Source of the DNA: Nissolia schottii
Taxonomy: Eukaryota > Streptophyta > Magnoliopsida > Fabales > Fabaceae
NCBI GenBank assembly: GCA_003254905.1
Contig: QANU01062782.1
Coordinates: forward strand, 277,462 to 341,461
Direction: 5' to 3'
Length of the DNA: 64,000 nucleotides
A program made the translations under genes and the position numbers. Positions 53,235 through 64,000 of this stretch are shown piece by piece (position 1 is the stretch's first letter; every line of letters begins with the position of its first letter). Below the pieces are notes generated by a model. The model worked only from the letters and a program-made list of their open reading frames with translations, had not been told where the DNA came from and ran no database searches.

Positions 53235-54542
53235 AATAATAAAGTGGGACCCATATATGTATTGATTCAAGAGTGAAATGGAAACCTCTCACTTTCTCTT
53301 TAAAAGGGGGATTTTTGCTTTAAAAAATTCAAGTCTATTCTTTCTATATTGATCAGTTACTTATAAGTTTTTTAGAAGGATTTTTTTCCCCGTTTTTCCA
53401 AGTTACAAATAGCTCTTAATCATGATTTTATTGGCCAAAAAGCCTCGTTTTTTAGATTGGATAGGTTAATGACGTGCCTAATCCATCCTTTATCATTCTT
53501 TATTTTAATCGTGATTGTTCCCAGCAACTTTTCAATTTAAAAACTTGTGAGCCCTTTAAATTTTGGAATTTATACATAAATGGGTGCCAAGGTCAATAAA
53601 CGTTTTGATGTAGCAAGCACGGGGGCAAATGTAGCAAGGATTCGCCTATAGGTTTGACGAATCCAACACAAAAGTGGCAAGAGAGGTGGCGAATCAAATA
53701 GAAGATTGCTAACCGGTTTGACGAATTTAACACAAATTCGCCTACCGGTTTGGTGAATGTGGTTTACAGTAAAAAGCAATTAAAATTGGATTATTTATTC
53801 CAATGAGTAATTACAACTGCATTTATAAATTTTGTTAATTTGTGTTGACACATGTGAAAAATATGGTTTCTTAGGTAAGCTGCAAAAATCCAAAAAATAA
53901 TTTTGCAAAAAGACTGATTTGCACTTCGAAGAACCCAAACGGATTGGACTCATGCGCGCGAGCCCAACTCTCTTCTCAACTATTTTTACTAATTCAACAA
54001 CTACTAAAGGTATATAAACACTTAAAAGGTTTGTGATCTAACCAATGTGAGACTAGAACTTTTGAAATACCAAAATGTGAAACACTTAGTTCACACAAGT
54101 TCACATCACAACTTGATTTTGGCTAATTAAGTTCACATTACAGCTACTTGTTGGTTTTGATGCACGTTGCCATGTAATTCCCTATATTAATTATTCACCA
54201 AATATTTATTAATATTACTATTGTATAATAATTTCAAAGGGGATGTCAATTCCAAGAACATACACCACGCATGAATACGAAAGTTGCCACCAGTATAAGT
54301 ATTTGGTGAATAGTTAAAAAGATTGGATACAGATGCCACGACATAATAAACAAGTAAGTAAAAGAAAATTTTGTGCGCTGTGCAAGAAAGCTTTTTTGTT
54401 TGTTAGGAAGGCAAAGCTTGTTTAAATGATAAACACAGTTTGAGAATGTTAATTGACAAGATACTGGCATAAAAGAGACCAAGAAATAACAAGTATTAGT
54501 CCAATGGCACCCAGATCTCCAATTCAAAATGTCTTCTGGAAC
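53235..54542. other. Intergenic stretch with a small repeated GGTTTGACGAAT motif
   Basis: At about 53640-53760 the words ATTCGCCTA and GGTTTGACGAAT recur two or three times each within ~120 bp. The family is unknown to me. The rest is AT-rich with no gene. Confidence 0.4.
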
Positions 54543-54875
54543 TCATGGCCCATCTATTGGCTTCAAGACATACATTTTACAGGCGTGTAGTTCCACAGTG
54601 GCTGTCAATTTGCCCACGAATTGTCTCCTCAATGTCTTGTGCTGCATGCATTAGAGGTAACTTACAACATTAGCATTCCAAGTGTAATTAAAGAAGTTTA
54701 GAAATAGAAAACAAATGTTGGGATGAATGAACGAAAAGAAAAAAATGCTACAAAGTGAAAGACAAATGATGAATTATACTAATATCATCCAATATCATCC
54801 CATTCAGCGCTGATGGCCTTACGCCTACGGCAGGACAAGAGCTACCCTGTATCCTGAAAGAGGACCTACCCAAAC
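54543..54875 (-). pseudogene. Alpha-galactosidase (GH27) 3'-end pseudogene fragment
   Basis: The last exon (54641-54543) follows a CAG acceptor and reads [15 protein letters not shown], then [17 protein letters not shown] and a stop, the distinctive C-terminus of plant alpha-galactosidases (usually [29 protein letters not shown]). Upstream, after an AATAG acceptor at 54875, VWVGPLSGYRVALVL reads in one frame, and AISAEWDDIG follows in another frame near 54788-54815. A frame change and a TAG therefore interrupt the penultimate exon, and the expected IPPNS...DLWE segment is missing. No other alpha-galactosidase exon was found nearby. It is a truncated, non-functional gene piece. Confidence 0.8.
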
Positions 54876-56079
54876 CTATTGAAAATACATTCCATTCCAT
54901 TGATTACTTCTCTCTTACTCTCAAACACCTGCAGGCAAAGGCCTATCTAGCATAGCAAGAGCAAGTGCCACGTCAGCCAAAACCGTGGTATTCCTGTAAT
55001 ATGTTTTGAGACAGGGATATTTTGGTAATTTGTTTGTGTGCCAAGGGCAAAAGAGTCAAATTGTCCCTAAATCACATAACCTAACCTTGTAATACCGTAT
55101 GGTAGGTTTTCTTCTATGTGTTCGTGAATTTTGTTTATAAATAAAAAATTAAATAACTTAATTATGATTTTAATATGTTAAAATTATAATTAACCCCCAA
55201 AATCTTTCTTTTTCAAATAAAACTCACATAACACCTTAAAATATTTTTAGATTATAATTCCAAAAGTATCTAATCACATATTGTTAAAAGTTTTTTTTTT
55301 TATGTTAAGATTATAAGAGTCAAACACTTTTATTGATACAAATACTAATATATGATTAAATAAATAAGTAAGTAAAAAAATTATAGTCCATCAAAATAAA
55401 ATTAATATACTTTTATATTTGGAATTTTATTGTTGTTGAAAAAAAAGCATAAATAAATTTGATACCGATCATTCCATTAAAATTAGTGCATATTTTTAGC
55501 CTCTTTGAAATATGAGGTTTTTTTTTTTTAATTTTTATAAATCGTGTCTATCATGTATCAAAATTTTTTTAGCACTATTTGTACAAGCACCTTTACTCAT
55601 TTCCAACTTACCTCATTTACCAAAAGAAAATAAAATTCCAACTTACCTCAATTATGGGCTATGGTGAAAGTGACCAATCCATAAGATTTGAAGGTTTTGC
55701 TTCCCTGACACATATATATCTTATTCAAACATACTTGGTCAAAGTTCATCTATGTGTGCGTGCATTTTTTTTTTCCGGAGTATAAAACCTTAATGTTTTA
55801 ACTCCAGAGAAAATTGACCAACGTAATACGTGGGTTGAGGAAGGGAAATATGACCTGGTATAACGCAATTTGTATGAAATTTCTAGCATCTGTTTGTTCT
55901 CTTGTGCAAGAAAAAAAATGCTAATCACATATTGGTGTTCACACCATGCAATTTCTGTGGGACCAGTGCACAGTGACAATGCTTAGTAAAAAATGCTTAC
56001 ACCACTCTTGTACATCACGTTTAATATACACTGTCTCTCCTCTCTCCTCACTCTTTCTCACACTATTCTTTTGTCTTTT
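54876..56079. other. AT-rich intergenic stretch, no gene seen
   Basis: Only short open frames without family signatures. A CT-rich run lies at about 56030-56075, next to the Pack-MULE candidate. Confidence 0.5.
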
Positions 56080-57370
56080 GATAAAAATTTGTATTTGATA
56101 CTTAAAATTTTTTTAGTTGGAATTTAATTTCTTAAAAAAAAAATTATTCATTTTTAATTTCCACCATTAATTTAGGTTAAACGGTGCTAATGTGACCACC
56201 GCCCCAAATTTGATCCATTTTTAAATTTAAAAAAAAAAAAATTCCCCAAATCTTCTCTTCCCTGAATTATCCTGTTCTCTATCCCAAATCTCCAAATCAT
56301 TACTCACACACACCAGATCGAGATAGAGATAGATCTAGAGAGAGAGAGAGGGGGGGAACGGATCTAAACCAGAGAGAGGGACTCGCCGCCGCCATGGAAG
56401 TGGCGGCGCCGAGCAGCAGGGAGGCCGAGAGAGAGAGCTTGAGAGAGAGAGATCCGGAGAGAAAGAGAGGAAACCGAAAAGGAGAGAAAAAGAGAGAGGT
56501 CGCCGAAAGAAAGGGGAAGCCCGCCGCCGTTGGTGGTTCACCATGGCGGTGACGTCCCCTTGAGGCCGAGAGAGAGAGAGAGAGCATGAAAGGAGAGAAA
56601 CAGAAAAACTGCCGAGAGTGAGAGAGCCCTGAGAGAACAGATCTGAGAGGGGGAACAAATCTTCCTTCCCCCTGTTGTTGCGCGATCTTACTTCTTCTTC
56701 ATCCCATGCTACCAAGGGCTCGCCGGCCGCCGCGTAGAGAGTGGCTTCCAATGACATTGGCGGAGGCTGCTCCTCTGCGTTCGAGCGTCCCTCCACCGGT
56801 TCGTCATCGCCGCACGCTGCCATGCGCGTTTGCCTCCATCAGCGGATCCATGTCTGGGTCTTCTCCGGCTTCTCCTTCCCCTTCTTTTTTATTTTCTACT
56901 TGCTGATGTTGTTGTTGTTGCTAATCTATAATGTTGGCTACCAAATCTGGTGGTGGGGGAGGTTCTCCCAGTGGGCGTGGTTTTTGTGGTGGGGATAGAT
57001 GGTTAAGAGTTATGGTGGAGGCTTTGTAAGGTGGTGATGGTGGCATTTCAAGCTGTGGTGGTGGTTGTGGGGATCATGGGGTGGCTGTCGGTGGTTGTGC
57101 ATTGTGGGTAGGGGCTATTGTTAGCCAGGTGGTGGGGTTGAGAGAAGAGGAGATGGTGGTGGGATTTAGGGGTTTTTATTTTTTTTTTTTAAATTTAAAA
57201 ACGGGTTTGGGTTTAAATTTTGAGTTTAATTTAAAAATTTGAATTATTTCGTGTGATAAAAGTCATGTCAGTGCGTTTTATTCAAATTGATGTAGCGATT
57301 AAAACTAATAATTTTTTTAAAAGATTAAATTCTATCAAATTTTCTTTTAAGAACATACAAATTTTTTGAC
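56080..57370. mobile_element. Pack-MULE-like element with GC-rich captured core
   Basis: The left arm (56080 to about 56250) and the right arm (57370 down to about 57175) are inverted copies. Shared outer words are AAAAATTTGTAT, then CTTAAAA, then GAATTTAAT, then TTATT plus TTTTAAT, and the inner ends meet at TTTTTAAATTTAAAAAAAAA. Between the arms lies a strikingly GC-rich core (about 56276-57170) with GA microsatellites, CGCCGCCGCCATGG-like sequence and GGTGG tracts, with open frames on both strands (for example minus 56335-56823, 162 codons). Long AT-rich terminal inverted repeats around a GC-rich gene-like core are the pattern of Pack-MULEs. I found no clear 9-bp duplication, and the captured gene is not identified. 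Confidence 0.55.
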
Positions 57371-59527
57371 ATTACCATATTCAAAACTTAATTAAATCTT
57401 TTCTTTTATTCTTATTTCTTCCTCTTTTATCTCACTCCTCTACATTTTTTTCCCTTTTTTCTTCCTTTATTACTTACCCTATTTTTCTTATTTTTTCAAT
57501 TTTTCTTCTTCATTCATTACATGGGCTATTTTAATATGATTTTTTTTTCATTTTTTCTTTTTCATTCTTCCTTTAACTTTATAGATCTTAGAGTTTTTAT
57601 ATTTGTTTCCGACATATTCTTTGTATATGATTATTATATAAAATTGTACATAATTATTTAAAAATTTATGCATGTAAACACCAAATTTTCCTTCTTTGTT
57701 TTTATTTTTTGTTTTAGTCATTTTTTTCTCATTATTCAAAAGTTTATCTATATGTAAAATATTTGTGCATTTTTGTTAAAATTTTGTGTATGTGATCATT
57801 AAAATTTTCATCTTCATCTTTTTTTTTTTGCTTCATTTTCGTCTTATTCTTTATTTTTGTTTGTGAAAAATTTATACACTTGAGTTCAAAAATTTGTGTT
57901 TTTATTTTAAAATATTTGTGTAAAAAGATTTGTGCCGTTGTATGATAGCAAAAAAATGTGGTCTAAAGTTAGCATCACTAATGCTTAATTAAGAATATTA
58001 TCATCTGGTACGGGATAATAAGTTAAGGTGGACTTGTTCCCCTCGAGAAATTATATCAATACAGATAGCGGAGGGTAGAGATTGGCTTGTAAAGCAAGTT
58101 TACTAGAAGACATAGGACCATGCACTACGCCACTGAATTCTTCAAGAGACTAAAAAAAATTTATAAAGTTCTACAATGCTCATTTTTTTTTAAGATATGG
58201 ATCAATTAGAGACGGTTTTTTAAATATTCCACGACTCATAATCTAATATGGCATTAATGAATTATATGATTTAATGTAATAAATTAATTTAACGGGTCAT
58301 GAAGTAAATATTATATGTTATTTAATTTATTCATTTTTATAATTTTGCAACTAAATTCATTAAATTTTATTATTATTTCAAGATCTAATATGACATATTA
58401 ATGAATTATATGATTTAATGTGATAAATTAATTTTTAATATAATATTTATAAAGAGGTGCATTATAAGTTAAAATGGTCCGTAAATTACTAAATATCTTA
58501 TAAGTTAGTTTTTTTAATGATTTGACTAATGAAAAATTTATTACAATCATATAGAACATGAAATAATAATAAATCTGATGAATTTAATTATAAAAATTAT
58601 AATGGAGTAACATAGAGTATTTATCCCTAGAATATTTAAGCAACCATTTTAGTTAGTTTGTAAGTTATAACATAAAAAGAAAAAAAGAAATAGTCGGAAG
58701 ACTGATATGATCGGAGGGATCTTTCCATTTGAATAAGTTCTTGCTTTAAAACATTTAAATTTGGTTGTCTATTTTTATAGTCTCTATTGCTTTCATCTTG
58801 ATTCACCGAGTCACGACTCAATCAATGTCGAGAAAAGTTGTATTGATTTCTATCTACATCACTGCTAAACTAAATATTTTAATTTTCTACTATGTGACAG
58901 GATATAGGCTCATTGAACTCATCCAAGAACACGTAGAAACAAATTCCCCGAGTCAAACTCCTTTGCTCATCAGACCATTAGAAGTATTCTCTATGACTTA
59001 GACAAATTTCTGATTTACTAGATCGAAATCTACCAAAATTTAACGGAAGAAGATATTGTTTTGCATGCAAAACGAAAAGTGTTTAAATTTAATACCATTG
59101 TTATTTATCATACGTTCTACAAGAATAGATGCTGTATCTAACGATTTAAAACCCAAGTATTGAATTTTCGTTTTAGTGATGCTAGTCAGTAGACTTTGTT
59201 CATAATGTGATTCGTTCATGTAAGTAGCATACCTCTGACTTTTCTCCTCGAGCACAATTTGACCTTTCCCTAGCAACCACTGACACCAGGCACATACAGA
59301 AGCTCCCATGTGCAAATATTCACAAACCAACATCATTCACTCAAGAAACTAATTATTAAATTTGAGAATTGTTCAGACGAAATCATCAAGTATTCAAACC
59401 TAGGTCCCACATGAAGCAGAAAACGTTGATCAATCTGATCTGCTTTTACTAACAAAAACACATTCACATGTGCCTCCGCATATGCCTATATGGAAGAAGT
59501 GAAGCGTGAATAGAAATAATTGAATGT

Positions 59528-59576
<49 letters not shown>

Positions 59577-59754
59577 GGAGAGAGGTGCATTTACAAAATT
59601 ACAATGAATTGGCAATTACAATTACAAATTGCACTCCCAATGAGTGCAGAGGAACTTGAGGAAAATGCACAAAATTGGAATTTTAAAGGGGTCAAATTCA
59701 TTTGTACCCCCTAAATCTAAAATTCATAATTATTCCGATTCATCTATTCTATAG
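57371..59754. other. AT-rich intergenic stretch left of the RAN1 3' end
   Basis: No gene is seen. Two 54-bp near-identical direct repeats lie at about 58230-58283 and 58381-58434, with an imperfect inverted pair at about 58314-58382 and 58562-58619, suggesting a MITE or a foldback sequence. The (GA)n tract is listed separately. Confidence 0.45.
59531..59573. repeat. (GA)n microsatellite
   Basis: About 21 uninterrupted GA units some 180 bp downstream of the RAN1 stop, possibly within its 3' UTR. Confidence 0.95.
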
Positions 59755-62700
59755 TTACTCTACAATTATTTGAAGTATTGTCGTAAGTTTGGGTTTTCTA
59801 TATTTTCTGAGAAGCAAAGAAGAGCATACAACACTTACAGACGAGAGAGCCATGCATGCACCAGCAACCCATGGTGGCAGCTTGATCCCCAGTGAAGGAA
59901 ATAAAATCCCAGCAGCAACTGGTATGGCAACAACATTGTAGGCCATCGCAAATACATAATTCAATCGAATACGAGAAAAGGTCTTCCTGGAAAGATCAAT
60001 GGCTGTGATCACATCTTCCAGATTATCTCTCATCAGCACATAGTCAGCAGCTTCTATAGCAATATCTGTCCCAGCCCCAATTGCCATACCAACATCTGCA
60101 GCAGCTAATGCAGGAGAGTCATTAATACCATCACCAACCATTGCTACTATACTTCCATCTTTTTGAAACGAATGGACAACATCCGCCTTTCCTGCAGGCA
60201 TAACCTCTGCTCTAACATCTTGAATGCCAACCTGCCATACAAAAGGTTTTCACTTCAAGTTTGGCAATAAAATCAATTTAATCTAGTAAAACTCATATTA
60301 CAACTCTATTATAAAGAATTGTAACAAATTTATAATCATACCTCTTCGTTCAACTATTACTACTGCAGTTATGATTAAGAAAAACAATTGTAGTCCCAAT
60401 TAAATCCGAAGGCCAGAGTATAGGATAAAGTCTTTCATTTATTGATTCCAATTATTCCTGTGGTGGTCAATTTTGTTCTACTACACACCACTATAATCCA
60501 TGCGAAGATATTGGTTTTCTTTGAGCAAGCAAGAATCCAGATGTTGAATGCAGTTACTAAGATGAGAAACCTATAGCCTTGAAACCACACTCAAGGTTGT
60601 CACAATACCTACCTTTAACAGACAACCAAGAGAGAAAAATTATACAAATATGTACAAACCTCTTTGGCAACAGCTCGAGCTGTTCTCCAGTTATCTCCAG
60701 TAACCATAACAGGCATGACTCCCATTTTATGGAGGCCCTCTATAACAACAGAAGCTTCTCTCTTTAGGGGGTCTGCAACCCCTAACACTCCAGTTAATAC
60801 ATCGTCATATGCTACCAGTATCCCTGTCTTTGCACTTTCCTCAAGCTCTACCATAAAACTTTCCACTTCGGTAGAAATATCTATGCCACTTTCCATCAGC
60901 AGCTTCCTGTTACCAACCTGCTCATGACATACTGCATCAGATAAACAATCCTAGGAGAATTCAAAACAAATTCCACATTTTATAAAGATAACGACATATA
61001 GCAATAGCCCGAAGTCCGTACCAAAATACGCTTCCCATCTATAAAGCATTGGACACCTCTTCCCGGAAGAGCAGAGAAGTCTGAGACATCATAAAGCCAC
61101 CCTGACTTTATCTCCTTGGCATCATTCTGAGTACCACTGGTAGGAGAGGACTCGTCAAAGAAATGAAAATGGCGTGCATATTGTAATATTGCTTTAGCCA
61201 GTAGGTGTTCACTGCTAGCCTGAACAATAAAACACGGAATTAAAACAGATAGATTCCTACAATAGGCCTCAAACAAGAAACTTAAGGGTGAAATTTTCTA
61301 ACAAATCAATTAGTGAGAAATGAAAAATCTTCTCTAATACTGTTCATAATCCTCTTTCACCGTGCTAGAACACTTGGAGAAGTTGAGCTGTCTGTATCTA
61401 GAAGGGGAAGAAAATGCATAAAATATTACTCTTATAGGTGTTCTATAGCTGGATCTAGGTTCCAACCAGGTATGTGACAATACCATAGCCAAAGAAAGTA
61501 ATTATCATCAAGAAATCGAAAGTCACCTCAGCAGAAGCCACCAATGTAAGAAATTCTCCACGTTCCATTCCTGTAAACACCTTGACAGTAGTAACAGTGG
61601 CTTTCCCTTGAGTTAGAGTGCCTGTTTTATCAAATACAACATATTTCACCATCTGAGCCCTTTCCAAGGCATCTCCTCCTTTAATTAGCACACCATTGTT
61701 AGCCCCAACCCCTGTTGCCACCATGACAGCAGTTGGTGTTGCCAAACCAAGTGCACAGGGGCATGCAATCACCACAACAGATATTGAAAACATGAGGGCA
61801 AAAACGAAGTGATTTCCATTTTTGGGCAGCCATTCTTGTGGGTAAGCTCCAAGAGCCCCAGCAATATACCTACAATCAGCCAAAATATTTAGAGAAAAAG
61901 TAGGGACAAACATTTCAATTTCAAATGAATTTTTATCAATATGCCAAAACTTTTCAATGTAATCTTACCAACATATGAATGTCAATAACGACAAAGCCAC
62001 AACAGTAGGAACAAATATGCTTGCAACCTGAAAACCAAAAAGAATGGCACCCGAGTTCATATCTGATATTCCTTCACTGATTTGTGGACCAATCTACTAT
62101 ACACAGCTATACAGTTCATAAAATAGTGACTACTTAAAAAAATTATGAGCACAAAAAATAACAGCTCCTTCAATCAGGAATAAAGCATAAACCTCAAATT
62201 ACTTGATTCAATAACAATTCAAATTTACGAATAATTTCATAGAAGGAGCTTCAGTGATCAAAGGTGAGGAATTAAAATATTGGCAGAACTAAATGCCGAC
62301 TCCTTGCTACCCAATGTATCTCTTACAATTATGACTACCAATTGAAAAATATGAAATTGTGTGGTTGTGATTTTCTAGGCCATCTAGAAACATGAAACAT
62401 ATAATTTATTTCAGAATTGGTTCATGATCTAATACTTACTTCATCACAGATAAGGGAAAGCAATTTTATTCTATGCATAAATATATACACTATCAAAGTA
62501 ACACATAGACGATAAGGATCACCCAAGAGCAAAACAGGAATGCTTACATAATCAGCAAACTTTTGAATGGGTGCTTTGGACATCTGGGCTGTCTCCACCA
62601 AACTAATTATCTGACTCAATACTGTATCAGATCCAACTCTGGTAGCTTGAATGTGAAGGACACCATGCAAGTTGATTGTACCTCCAATAACGGATGCGTT

Positions 62701-63484
62701 AAGCTCCTTTGAAACAGGTATAGATTCACCAGTCACCATGCTCTCATTTACATAACTTGAGCCCCAAGTGACAATACCATCAGCAGGAATCTTTGTACCA
62801 GGAATAACTTTTAATGTGTCACCAGGTTGAATGAGTAAGGAATCTATTTCCCTTTCTTCAATATATTTACCACCTAGAAAACAAAACAATTACCAGCAAG
62901 TTGTAATTTGATGTTGCAATGAAATCTGGAACATGATAAATGAAATAACTTTCATTAATGAGTTTCAACCTAAATATAAGATAATTAAAGCAACGATTTT
63001 TTCATGTCAATTTTCTTAAGAAAACAAGGCATATAAAATGAAAGCGGCATGCACCTGTATCTTTGACAACCAATAAAGCTGTTGCAGGAGTAAGTTCCAC
63101 TAACTTCTTAATGGCATCAGATGTCTTTCCCTTGGCAAGGCATTCCAAATACTTGCCCAACAATACAAATGTTATGAGCATAGCACTTGTTTCAAAGTAT
63201 GTTGGAGACCAAAATCCAGTAAAAGCACCATACAGAAGAGCACAAACAGAATAAACATAAGAGGCTGTAGTTCCCAAAGCAACCAGGACATCCATGTTTG
63301 TTGAACCATTTCTAAGAGCTCTGCCAGCTGCAATGTAGAAGCGCCTTCCAATCACAAATTGGATGACACTCACCAATGCCCACTTCAACCAGTCATCCAT
63401 CAGGAAAGGTCCACATCTCCAAAGTAATAAGGAGTACACGAATGGTATATGAGGACAAATTACCCCCATAAAGAAAAGAGGAAT
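59755..63484 (-). CDS. RAN1: Copper-transporting P1B-type ATPase RAN1/HMA7, 3' part
   Basis: Seven exons are visible: 63484-63055, 62873-62548, 62027-61969, 61869-61527, 61219-61022, 60917-60660 and 60231-59755. All are in phase, encoding the last 696 residues of a protein near 1000; the N-terminal metal-binding domains lie beyond the right edge. Membrane segments surround [13 protein letters not shown], the CPC copper-site motif. Also present are VTGES (actuator), [11 protein letters not shown] (phosphorylated Asp), [25 protein letters not shown] (hinge) and the last two membrane helices with YN and SSxSVVCSS, all Cu+ signatures. The end [13 protein letters not shown] matches RAN1 rather than HMA5. 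RAN1 loads copper into ethylene receptors in the endomembrane system. One oddity: the nucleotide-domain SEHP motif reads SEHL (61200-61216). Confidence 0.93.
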
Positions 63485-64000
63485 CTGACACAAATGCATC
63501 AAGCAAAAATCAATTCAAAAAATCAAACATGAACCTCAACAAAATAAGGGGTATTGACAAAGGCCCTGAAATTTTACATATGACAATTATTCATTCCTTT
63601 CTATGACAATATCAAGTCTCCTTTTACTTCTGTATGTTTCTATAAATAATGAAGAAGATGATATCATGACAGGGATACCTTTTCCCTTAGATGAAACTTA
63701 TGTATGAACTAGTACAAGATACAAAAACTCCTATCAATAATAAATATATGGGATTTGACAAATGCAAAATATAAGGATGAATCAGTCCATAATAAAGTAC
63801 TCAGGTCTGAGAAAACTGCTATGAGACACCCTTTCCTCTCAGTCCCATCTTTCCTCTCAGACACCCTTTCATTCTCAAACACAATACACTACCAGCAAAT
63901 TAACTCCTACTATTTCTGCGGCAGTGCATTTTGGAAATAAATCTCTGTTTATGCACATCTAGTAAATGTTAAATCATCTAACAACGACTATGGCATATGA
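63485..64000 (-). other. RAN1 intron running off the right edge
   Basis: The next upstream exon of RAN1 was not found before the window ends. The sequence is AT-rich and intron-like. Confidence 0.6.

Noticed and set aside
56335-56823. 162-codon minus-strand frame as an independent host gene
   Set aside because: It is Ser/Leu/Pro-rich over GA microsatellites and lies between inverted repeats; no family signature.
59812-59840. GTAAGT inside the last RAN1 exon as a splice donor
   Set aside because: The family sequence [12 protein letters not shown] continues through it without a gap, so it is coding.

Overview
This is a plant nuclear chromosome window, most likely from a core eudicot. The evidence is AT-rich intergenic DNA, GT-AG introns, plant-type gene families (FIO1, UPL1/UPL2, plastid lumazine synthase, VQ protein, RAN1/HMA7) and a rich set of plant transposons. 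I could not fix the species from the sequence. One assembly gap of 62 Ns lies at 8367-8428.

From left to right: (1) the 5' half of a FIONA1/METTL16-type m6A methyltransferase gene on the minus strand, cut by the left edge. (2) An AT-rich stretch with a decayed coding scrap and a 195-bp tRNA-derived SINE flanked by a perfect 12-bp duplication. (3) A 5.35-kb LTR retrotransposon fossil (4389-9739) that has gag and protease-like regions but no recognisable reverse transcriptase or integrase. (4) A quiet stretch with an orphan RPA-like exon near 13 kb. (5) A very large UPL1/UPL2-type HECT ubiquitin ligase gene on the minus strand, with 14 coding exons (14655-29815) encoding about 3777 residues, one exon being 7974 nt. 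(6) AT-rich DNA with long microsatellites. (7) A 10-kb Mutator-like element (33901-43945) with a decayed FAR1-type transposase gene facing a decayed ULP1-protease-like gene. Its non-coding parts are full of a short GACnnAACC motif, and an 882-bp hAT element is inserted in it. (8) The lumazine synthase gene (46539-50128, plus strand, 8 coding exons) with a solo LTR in intron 3. (9) A VQ-motif regulator gene on the minus strand. (10) A 503-bp hAT-like MITE, a broken alpha-galactosidase 3' end, and a GC-rich Pack-MULE candidate. (11) The 3' 70% of a RAN1/HMA7-type copper ATPase gene on the minus strand, cut by the right edge.

The host genes do not form a functional cluster: U6/mRNA methylation, protein ubiquitination, riboflavin synthesis, defence signalling and copper loading of ethylene receptors simply lie next to one another. 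The most unusual points are the motif-saturated MULE with its duplicated 23-bp minisatellite, the HP-to-HL change in the otherwise invariant SEHP motif of the copper ATPase, a catalytic cysteine codon split by an intron in the HECT ligase, and an upstream reading frame whose stop overlaps the ligase's start codon. Exon borders were set by hand from splice signals, reading phase and remembered family sequences. No database search was run.
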